DNA of 7,748 bases, taken from assembly GCA_965662195.1 (NCBI GenBank), contig CBFIHA010000134.1, positions 1 through 7,748 on the forward strand. Direction: 5' to 3'. The notes below the pieces were generated by a model. The model had not been told where the DNA came from and did no database searches. It saw nothing but the letters and a program-made list of their open reading frames with translations. The stretch's first letter is position 1, and each line of letters begins with the position of its first letter. The position numbers and the translations under genes are program-made. Source of the DNA: UBA1268 sp965662195. GTDB taxonomy: Bacteria; Planctomycetota; Planctomycetia; Pirellulales; UBA1268. Positions 1-4,910 of this stretch are shown piece by piece.

Positions 1-56
1 CACAAAGCCAAGGTTTGTGGCGTTCTGCTGGTGCTCATTGGCGGCATCCTGTCGCC

Positions 57-76
57 GGGTGGGGCCGGGGCTGGGG
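57..76 (+). other. G-quadruplex motif (four G-runs)
   Basis: Four runs of three to four G (57-59, 61-64, 67-70, 73-76) are separated by loops of 1, 2 and 2 bases, and a further GG follows at 79-80. Tracts of at least three G with loops this short match the usual definition of a stable parallel G-quadruplex. The motif sits in the apparently non-coding left edge, 11 bases before a strong hairpin. Whether it folds in the cell, and whether it acts on DNA or RNA, cannot be told from the sequence. Confidence 0.6.
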
Positions 77-86
77 CTGGCTTCAC

Positions 87-116
87 GGAAAGACCGGGCA
101 TCCTGCCCGGCTTTCC
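87..116. terminator. 12-bp hairpin, possible terminator of an upstream gene
   Basis: GGAAAG and CCGGGC (87-92, 94-99) pair perfectly with GCCCGG and CTTTCC (105-116) around the loop ATCCT, leaving one bulged A at 93. The stem is strong. The plus strand has only a CTTTCC arm rather than a real T-run, so it is a poor intrinsic terminator by E. coli rules. It could end transcription from a gene left of the window, in either direction. Its presence argues that the reading frame open across this stretch is not coding before about position 205. Confidence 0.4.
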
Positions 117-129
117 TGGGGCAGAACCG

Positions 130-161
130 TTGGCACCGATCGGGCTCAGCCACCCTATGAT
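130..161 (+). promoter_or_regulatory. Weak sigma70-like promoter for the membrane-protein gene
   Basis: TTGGCA (130-135) differs from the -35 consensus by one base, and TATGAT (156-161) differs from the -10 consensus by one base. The spacer is 20 bp, longer than the preferred 17, so this is a tentative call. If real, transcription would start near 168, which leaves the ATG at 205 as the first usable start and excludes the ATG at 157. Confidence 0.3.
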
Positions 162-204
162 AAATGAGGTCCGCCGCACGCCCGCACCTGCTCCACCCGG
201 CCTC

Positions 205-696
205 ATGCGATTCACTACCTTCCTCTGGCTTTCGGTTGCGCTGGCAGTCGCCTTTGCCGCCATCAACTGGCTGGGGCTGGCCGGCTGGCTGGCTGCCATC
301 GTGGTACTCGGCAGCATCGGTATGCATGTGGCCGGCAACGCGATCGGAACCCGGATGCAAGAGGCCACCGACCGCGACCTGGCCCGCCGGGGTGGACGGT
401 TTCGATCAGCACCGGTGCCGGACCTTCCACCAACTCATCTGGAGCGACGCACCAAAGTTGGCTGGCTGCTGCCGGTTTCGGCGGGCATCGGCGGTGCGGT
501 CGGGGGTGTGGCCGGCGGCACGGCCCTGGTAACACTCGCGTCAGCCTCGCTGCCAGGTGCCCTTCTGGGGGGCATTTCCTCGGCCGTGCTCGGCGGCCTA
601 TTCGGCTTTCTGATTGCCAGTTTCATCGATATTCTCCGAACTTCCGTTCGTGAGGCCCTCGAAGCCGAGCGGCAGGGTTCGAAGCGGCTGCCATAG
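205..696 (+). CDS. Small glycine-rich membrane protein of unknown function
   Basis: This encodes 163 residues that I do not recognise as a named family. Hydrophobic segments lie at about residues 4-20, 22-44, 84-113 and 117-143, so it is probably an inner-membrane protein with four helices or two helical hairpins. A charged, arginine-rich stretch lies between the two pairs (about 50-84) and a charged tail follows (144-163). The third and fourth segments are rich in Gly and Ala with GxxxG spacing, as in glycine-zipper helix packing. The reading frame is open from the window's left edge, so an earlier start is possible (GTG 31, ATG 157). I chose ATG 205 because it begins directly with a membrane segment, while the upstream part encodes Pro/Gly-rich low-complexity sequence and carries a hairpin and a promoter-like element. 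No Shine-Dalgarno is visible. No enzymatic motif is seen. Confidence 0.6.
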   Translation: MRFTTFLWLSVALAVAFAAINWLGLAGWLAAIVVLGSIGMHVAGNAIGTRMQEATDRDLARRGGRFRSAPVPDLPPTHLERRTKVGWLLPVSAGIGGAVGGVAGGTALVTLASASLPGALLGGISSAVLGGLFGFLIASFIDILRTSVREALEAERQGSKRLP

Positions 697-706
697 GGCG
701 GTTCAA

Positions 707-740
707 GGCGGCGCAGGGGCCTGCCAGACGCCAAGTCTTT
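707..740 (+). terminator. Possible intrinsic terminator after the membrane-protein gene
   Basis: GGCG (707-710) pairs with CGCC (729-732). Inside it, GCAG (713-716) pairs with CTGC (721-724) around a four-base loop, with small mismatches between the two stems. A short T-rich stretch, TCTTT, lies at 736-740. It sits 11 bases after the stop codon at 694-696. The stem is interrupted and the T-run is broken by a C, so confidence is limited. Confidence 0.35.
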
Positions 741-744
741 ACCC

Positions 745-776
745 CCGTGGCATGGTCGCTGCGGCCGTGGTATGGT
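745..776 (+). repeat. Tandem 12-mer direct repeat upstream of the small basic ORF
   Basis: CCGTGGCATGGT (745-756) and CCGTGGTATGGT (765-776) differ at one base and are offset by exactly 20 bp, close to two helical turns. Two same-face copies in a gap just upstream of a gene cluster are what a regulator binding site looks like. The first copy also begins a sigma54-like -24/-12 arrangement: TGGCAT at 748-753, with GC at 761-762 exactly ten bases after the GG at 749-750. The second copy contains TATGGT, a weak -10 element. Which of these, if any, is functional is unresolved. Confidence 0.4.
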
Positions 777-829
777 GCTCGATTCCGGAAAGTTCATCCG
801 GTCGATTCACCGCCAGGTCACCATCCGCC

Positions 830-928
830 ATGTCAAAGCCTCATCGCACCCTCAAAAAAGCCAATCACGGCTCCCGGCCAGCCAACAGCAAGGCTCGCAA
901 AGCCAAGCGGAAGCACATCAAGACCTGA
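830..928 (+). CDS. 32-residue highly basic small protein or leader ORF
   Basis: The ORF runs from ATG 830 to TGA 926-928. It encodes 12 Lys/Arg and 3 His in 32 residues, with no Asp or Glu, ending in a KARKAKRKHIKT tail. It has no hydrophobic segment. Size and charge resemble tiny ribosomal or rRNA-binding proteins (the bTHX or bL36 class), but I see no diagnostic motif of those families, so this is an analogy only. About 70% of its codons end in G or C, as expected for a coding region here. Only a weak AGG (815-817) precedes it. It lies 50 bases upstream of the FabZ-like gene on the same strand. Its last three sense codons take part in a possible alternative RNA structure controlling that gene, so it may be a leader peptide rather than, or as well as, a functional protein. 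Confidence 0.55.
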   Translation: MSKPHRTLKKANHGSRPANSKARKAKRKHIKT

Positions 929-974
929 TCGGTCTTCCGTCGCCATCATCACCGGGCCCCTCGGAGGAAGACCG
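920..974 (+). promoter_or_regulatory. Candidate translational attenuator with two exclusive hairpins
   Basis: Segment B, CGGTCTTCC (930-938), is perfectly complementary to segment C, GGAAGACCG (966-974). The stem can extend past one G/A mismatch through 940-942 with 962-964. This pairing covers nearly all of the GGAGGAAG Shine-Dalgarno (963-970) of the FabZ-like gene. Segment A, AAGACC (920-925), is the same six bases found in C and pairs perfectly with GGTCTT (931-936) around a five-base loop, so A:B and B:C cannot coexist. Segment A is the end of the 32-codon ORF, and a ribosome at its stop codon (926-928) would cover A and much of B, leaving the Shine-Dalgarno free. No T-run follows, so this is not an intrinsic terminator. 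The complementarity is seen directly; the regulation is inferred. Confidence 0.45.
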
Positions 975-978
975 TACC

Positions 979-1521
979 GTGCCTGCCCGCGACTTCATCA
1001 TCTCCCCGAATGATTATGACCTGAACAGGGTCATTGCCGACATTGACGAGATCCGCCGCTACAACCAGCAGCGGTTCGAAATGGAGCAATTGACGGCAAT
1101 CGTCCATGAGGACCTCGAGCGGGCCCTTTGCGTCGGCTACAAGGATGTGCGGAACGATGAGTTCTGGGTGCGGGGCCACTTCCCCACCGTGCCACTGATG
1201 CCCGGCGTGATGATGTGCGAAGCTGCGGCCCAACTCTCGAGCTATTTTTCAAAGAAGTATCAGCTGCTTGATGCCGAGATGATCGGCTTTGGTGGCCTTG
1301 AAGAGGTACGATTCCGTGAGCCTGTCCGGCCGGGTGACCGGCTGGTGATCGCCGTCGAACGCGTCCGCGTCAGGCCCAGGGCGATGATCGTCTGCCGCTT
1401 TCAGGGGCTGGTCAACGACAGTATCGTTGTCGAGGGCATGATCAAGGGCGTGCCGCTGCCGGTCGATTTTCTGGTGGCGGCTGAGCAGCCTGCTGCCGCC
1501 CGCCCTGCCCCGACCGCCTGA
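979..1521 (+). CDS. FabZ-like 3-hydroxyacyl-ACP dehydratase (hotdog fold)
   Basis: This 180-residue cytoplasmic hotdog-fold protein belongs to the FabZ/FabA dehydratase group, which dehydrates 3-hydroxyacyl-ACP to trans-2-enoyl-ACP in fatty-acid elongation. The active-site block runs over residues 65-85: catalytic His67 in HFP, then PLMPGV, then the catalytic Glu81 in CEAAAQ, 14 residues later as in FabZ. The usual GHP after HFP is replaced by TVP, so it is a divergent paralogue and may prefer another acyl chain. The VRFREPVRPGD block (110-120) and following strands match the family. About 45 N-terminal residues precede the domain, and the C-terminus is Ala/Pro-rich. I chose GTG 979 because GGAGGAAG (963-970) sits at proper spacing; the longer reading from 772 would add a low-complexity leader. 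It is followed after 9 bases by trmB, probably in one transcript. Confidence 0.85.
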   Translation: MPARDFIISPNDYDLNRVIADIDEIRRYNQQRFEMEQLTAIVHEDLERALCVGYKDVRNDEFWVRGHFPTVPLMPGVMMCEAAAQLSSYFSKKYQLLDAEMIGFGGLEEVRFREPVRPGDRLVIAVERVRVRPRAMIVCRFQGLVNDSIVVEGMIKGVPLPVDFLVAAEQPAAARPAPTA

Positions 1522-1530
1522 CGGCCTACG

Positions 1531-2232
1531 ATGCCCCGCCGTCCCCCGCGGAAACCTGCCGCCGATCTGGACCTGTCCCGGCACCTGCTGACGCTTGCCG
1601 GCCTGCCGACACCGCTGGATCCAACCAGTCTGTTCGATCAACCGCTACCGGTCGAACTTGAGGTCGGATCGGGCAAAGGGATGTTCCTGGCGGCTGCAAC
1701 CGCATCCAATCCCGGGCAGAACTACCTCGGCATCGAGGTCAGCGGTGGCTATGCCCGGTTGGCCGCCGGCAAGCTCGCGGCGGCCGCCTGCCCCAACGGC
1801 CGGGTCATCCACGGCGACGCGATGCGGCTCGTCAGCAGCCTGCTGGCGGATCGGTGTCTCTCCGGCGTGCATGTCTACTTTCCCGATCCCTGGTGGAAGG
1901 CCCGCCACCGGAAGCGGCGGATTCTCAACCCGGTGTTCCTCGCGCACGCCGCCCGGCTGCTGCCTGCCGATGGGCAGCTGCACGTCTGGACCGACGTCGA
2001 GGAATATTTTCAGGAGGCGGTGACGGCGACCGGAGTGACCGGCCGGTTCGGTCCGCCGGCCGAGGAGCTGCCCGGAGGCCCCAACAGCGACTACCGCACC
2101 CATTTCGAGCGGCGGACGCGTCTGGCCGGAGCACCGGTCTGGCGGGCAGTCTTCCGGCGGAACGACCAGCCGGCCCCCCTGGCCCGCCTGGCCGGACCCA
2201 CGCTCAAGCCGGACTTGCCAGCGGCCGAATGA
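1531..2232 (+). CDS. trmB: tRNA (guanine-N7-)-methyltransferase TrmB
   Basis: TrmB transfers methyl from S-adenosylmethionine to N7 of G46 in the tRNA variable loop, in the cytoplasm. The 233-residue protein has the Rossmann motif I ELEVGSGKG (42-50), the acidic residue after the second strand (Glu69 in GIEV), Asp96 in HGDAM, the family signature VYFPDPWWK (115-123) followed by a basic patch (125-130), TD at 154-155, and the C-terminal TxFE motif (Thr190 to Glu193) used in tRNA and cofactor binding. The length is normal for the family. There is no Shine-Dalgarno. The start lies 9 bases after the stop of the FabZ-like gene, suggesting translational coupling. Its last 29 bases overlap the end of the convergent CorC-family gene. 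Identification is secure. Confidence 0.95.
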   Translation: MPRRPPRKPAADLDLSRHLLTLAGLPTPLDPTSLFDQPLPVELEVGSGKGMFLAAATASNPGQNYLGIEVSGGYARLAAGKLAAAACPNGRVIHGDAMRLVSSLLADRCLSGVHVYFPDPWWKARHRKRRILNPVFLAHAARLLPADGQLHVWTDVEEYFQEAVTATGVTGRFGPPAEELPGGPNSDYRTHFERRTRLAGAPVWRAVFRRNDQPAPLARLAGPTLKPDLPAAE

Positions 2233-3505
2233 GCAGCCGGTCGATCCGTCGGCCATCCATGTCGACCACCTCGATCGACAGGCCGTTCCACTCGAAGGCA
2301 TCGCCCACCCGGGGAATCCGCTCCAGCTCGTCGAGTACGAGCCCTGAGACGGTCGAATAGTCACGGCCACCGCCGGGATCACGAATGGCCAGCCGCTCGA
2401 GCAGGTCGTCAAGCGGCAGGCCGCCATCGACCAGCCAGGAGCCGTCCTCACGGCTGACGAACTCACTGTCACCGTCGCCTTCGTGCTCGTCCCGAATCTC
2501 ACCCACCAGTTCCTCCACGACATCCTCCAGAGTCACCAGACCCTCGGTGCCACCATATTCGTCGAGCACGATCGCCAGCTGGTTCCGCTCTTTTTGAAAC
2601 AGTTCGAGCAGGCGGTCGAGCGGCATCGTCTCGGGGACGAACAGCGCCTTGTGCAGCATCTTCCGCAGTTCAATCGGCCAGCCCATCCAGTTCTGTCGCA
2701 GCACGTCGCGGATCGAGACGTAGCCCAGAATCTGGTCGAGTGATCCCTCGTAGACCGGCAGGCGCGAATAGCCCGCCATTGCGATCGCCCCCAGCACCTC
2801 GGCCGACGGTGTGTCGATGTCGATGGCGTCGAGATCGATACGGGGCCGCATGATGTCGCGAACCGTCCGCTCGCCGAGCCGCAGGGCCTCGGCTGCCACC
2901 GCCTGCTCAACCGCCTCCAGCACCCCCTCGGCCCGGCCGGCCTCCAGCAGGTGCTCGATGTCGTCCACGGACACACTCGGCCCATCTTGCTTGTGGGCCC
3001 CCAACAGAAACAGCACCGCCGAAGTCGACAGGCCCATCATCCAGACCAGCGGCCGGGTCACCGCCGCAAAAATCTGCATGACCGGAGCTGCGAGGCGGGC
3101 AAAGTCTTCAGCCCGCCGCAGGGCCAGCCGCTTCGGCACCAGCTCACCGAGCAACAGGGTGAAGAACGAGAGCACCGCGACAAAGACCGTCAGGGCAATT
3201 GGCCGCGCCGCAGCCTGGAGGGTAGGCGAACCGTTGGCGGTCAGCCAGGAGGCCAGCACGCTCACTACCCGATCACCGCCGTAGGCCGCCGCCAGCGTGC
3301 CCACCAGGGTGATCCCAATCTGGACCGTCGGCAGGAATTTGTCGGGGGTGAGGGCCAAATCGAGTGCCTTGGCAGCCGCCTGGTCCCCCTGCTCGGCCAG
3401 CTGCCGTAGCCGGCCCCGCCGGCTGGCGACAATGGCCATTTCCGCGCCCGAAAAAAACCCGTTGGCAAGGATCAGTGCCAGCACGATCAACAGCTGTTCA
3501 AGCAT
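2204..3505 (-). CDS. CNNM/CBS-domain CorC/HlyC-family membrane protein
   Basis: This 433-residue member of the UPF0053/CNNM (DUF21) family has an N-terminal membrane domain (about 1-190), starting with a first helix that includes the signature NGFFSGAEMAI (15-25) and containing GELVPK (120-125). A CBS pair follows: CBS1 at about 214-272 (RTVRDIMRPR, then SRLPVYEG) and CBS2 at about 281-337 (VLDEYGGTEGLVTLEDVVEE). A C-terminal CorC/HlyC transporter-associated domain (about 345-428) completes it. Relatives are linked to magnesium and cobalt transport or resistance, with CBS domains sensing adenine nucleotides; older annotations call them hemolysins without good support. The start is the ATG at 3505-3503, directly before the first helix. 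It begins 8 bases after the proB stop without a clear Shine-Dalgarno, so it is probably co-transcribed and coupled with proB. The substrate is inferred, not shown. Confidence 0.92.
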   Translation of the reverse strand: MLEQLLIVLALILANGFFSGAEMAIVASRRGRLRQLAEQGDQAAAKALDLALTPDKFLPTVQIGITLVGTLAAAYGGDRVVSVLASWLTANGSPTLQAAARPIALTVFVAVLSFFTLLLGELVPKRLALRRAEDFARLAAPVMQIFAAVTRPLVWMMGLSTSAVLFLLGAHKQDGPSVSVDDIEHLLEAGRAEGVLEAVEQAVAAEALRLGERTVRDIMRPRIDLDAIDIDTPSAEVLGAIAMAGYSRLPVYEGSLDQILGYVSIRDVLRQNWMGWPIELRKMLHKALFVPETMPLDRLLELFQKERNQLAIVLDEYGGTEGLVTLEDVVEELVGEIRDEHEGDGDSEFVSREDGSWLVDGGLPLDDLLERLAIRDPGGGRDYSTVSGLVLDELERIPRVGDAFEWNGLSIEVVDMDGRRIDRLLIRPLASPA

Positions 3506-3513
3506 CGTGGGAA

Positions 3514-4707
3514 TCAGCCCATGGTCTCTGGGAGCGGATCAGCCCGGTCGGACGTCTGGGAGCGGTCCCGCTGAATCACCGCGAGATCATCCCGGTGAAT
3601 CACCGCATCACAGCCGCAGCGGCCAAGCTGCTGGAGCACCTGATCGGTCTGCAGACCCCGAATCTGCTCAAGGTCGGTGGCCGCATAGTTGACCAGACCC
3701 CGGGCAAAGACTCCGTCCTCCGGTGTTTCCAGCGTCACGATCTCACCGGGGCCAAAGCTGCCCGAGACGGCGAGCACGCCGGCGGCGAGCAGGCTGCTGC
3801 CGCCATCGACCACCGCCCGCCGGGCACCGGCATCGACCACGAGGGTGCCGCTGGCGGGGGCAGACCAGCCCAGCCAGCGTTTCCGGGCCGGCATGGTGCC
3901 CCGGCAAGCGGGAAACAGGGTTCCCACCTCGCCGCCGCTGCAGATCGCCCCGAGCACGTCATCCCGTTTCCCCGGACCGATGACACAGTGACAGCCTGAA
4001 GCGGTCACCATCCGGGCCGCCGCCAGTTTGCTGGCCATGCCGCCCTTCGACAGGCCGCTGGCACGATCCCTGACCAACCGCTCGGTCCCCGCATCAATTA
4101 CCGGAACCAGGGGGATCACCGCTGCTCCCTCGGCCTCGGGAGCCCGATCGTAGAGCCCGGCGACATCTGACAGCAGAATCAGCAGATCGGCTGGCAGCAA
4201 GGTGGCTACCAGGGCCGCCAGCCGGTCGTTGTCGCCGAAGGAGGTCTGCAGTTCCTCGACGCTGACCGTGTCGTTTTCGTTGACGATCGGCACCGCCCCT
4301 TCATCGAGCAGGGCCCGCAGGGTGCCCCGGATGTTGAGGTATCGCCGGCGATCCTGCAGATCTTCGGCCACCAGCAGCACCTGGGCAACGTGTCGGCCGT
4401 GGGGCCGCAGCGACCGCTCGTACGCCTCGATCAGGCAGCTCTGGCCAACAGCGGCCGCCGCCTGGAGCCGGGAGAGGGTTCGCGGCCGGCGGGAAAGCCC
4501 CAGTCGCCCCATGCCTGCTGCAACCGCTCCCGAACTGACCACCACCAGCTGTTTCCCGGCTGCCAACAGCTGGTCGCATTGCCGGCCGATCACTGCAATC
4601 CGTGCGGTGTCGAGCAGCCCGTCGGGGGTCGTGAGCACGCGGCTGCCGATCTTGACAACGATCAGGCGGGCTGCGGCGATAAGATCCGGGCGGGACGGGC
4701 TACTCAT
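3514..4707 (-). CDS. proB: Glutamate 5-kinase ProB with PUA domain
   Basis: ProB phosphorylates L-glutamate to gamma-glutamyl phosphate using ATP, the first step of proline synthesis, and is usually feedback-inhibited by proline. The 397-residue cytoplasmic protein has an amino-acid kinase domain (about 14-255): VVKIGSRVLT (17-26, Lys19 in the ATP site), SSGAVAAG (58-65), NENDTVS (143-149), FGDNDRLAALVA (157-168), LLSDVAGLYDR (178-188) and GGMASKLAAA (222-231, Lys227). A linker containing ARKRWLGW (274-281) leads to a C-terminal PUA domain (about 286-365). The typical family end, VIHRDDLAV (369-377), is followed by about 20 extra polar residues. No proA is adjacent; instead the CorC-family gene follows after 8 bases. 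The start is the ATG at 4707-4705, without an evident Shine-Dalgarno. The gene is divergent from the purF-type gene. Confidence 0.96.
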   Translation of the reverse strand: MSSPSRPDLIAAARLIVVKIGSRVLTTPDGLLDTARIAVIGRQCDQLLAAGKQLVVVSSGAVAAGMGRLGLSRRPRTLSRLQAAAAVGQSCLIEAYERSLRPHGRHVAQVLLVAEDLQDRRRYLNIRGTLRALLDEGAVPIVNENDTVSVEELQTSFGDNDRLAALVATLLPADLLILLSDVAGLYDRAPEAEGAAVIPLVPVIDAGTERLVRDRASGLSKGGMASKLAAARMVTASGCHCVIGPGKRDDVLGAICSGGEVGTLFPACRGTMPARKRWLGWSAPASGTLVVDAGARRAVVDGGSSLLAAGVLAVSGSFGPGEIVTLETPEDGVFARGLVNYAATDLEQIRGLQTDQVLQQLGRCGCDAVIHRDDLAVIQRDRSQTSDRADPLPETMG

Positions 4708-4842
4708 GATCGGTGAACTGTCTCAGGTCGGCGCCGGGCGAGGCTGCCGCGGTCGGGAAGGCTGTCATCGTACCCTCACCCCGTTCGCGGGGGCCACCGC
4801 ACCCGCGGCATGCATGTTCTACCGCCTCCGCCGACCGCCCGG

Positions 4843-4872
4843 TTGAGGCTGGGGCCCATGGCAGCATATAAC
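4843..4872 (+). promoter_or_regulatory. Sigma70-like promoter for the purF-type gene
   Basis: TTGAGG (4843-4848) and TATAAC (4867-4872) are separated by 18 bp; the -10 matches consensus at five of six positions and the -35 at four. Transcription would begin near 4879, giving a leader of about 32 bases to the GTG at 4911. This supports that start over the in-frame TTG at 4878. The element lies in the 203-bp region between the divergent proB and purF-type genes. I found no equally good promoter for proB on the opposite strand; TACGAT (4772-4767, minus) is a possible -10 without a matching -35. Confidence 0.45.
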
Positions 4873-4910
4873 CCGGGTTGGCTCGATTTTCCCGCCACGT
4901 CGAGGGCCCG

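Noticed and set aside
31..204. In-frame upstream extension of the membrane-protein gene (GTG 31 or ATG 157 start)
   Set aside because: The stretch encodes Gly/Pro-rich low-complexity sequence, contains a G-quadruplex motif, a 12-bp hairpin and a promoter-like element, and lacks a ribosome site. ATG 205 begins directly at a membrane helix. The extension cannot be excluded because the frame is open to the window edge.
772..978. 69-residue N-terminal extension of the FabZ-like protein
   Set aside because: The extension is Ser/Gln/Pro-rich without family similarity and overlaps a better small ORF in another frame, and a strong Shine-Dalgarno stands before GTG 979.
1645..2523. Long opposite-strand frame of 292 codons across trmB and the end of the CorC-family gene
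   Set aside because: It is a shadow of two securely identified genes. High-GC codon usage leaves long antisense frames without stops.
4786..4807. Hairpin CGCGGG/CCCGCG in the proB leader as a riboswitch or attenuator
   Set aside because: It is a single 6-bp GC stem with a ten-base loop, expected by chance in sequence this GC-rich, with no competing structure or leader ORF.
4878..4910. TTG start for the purF-type gene
   Set aside because: It coincides with the predicted transcription start, has no ribosome site and would give an unusually long propeptide. GTG 4911 has GAGGG just upstream and leaves a seven-residue propeptide before the catalytic Cys.
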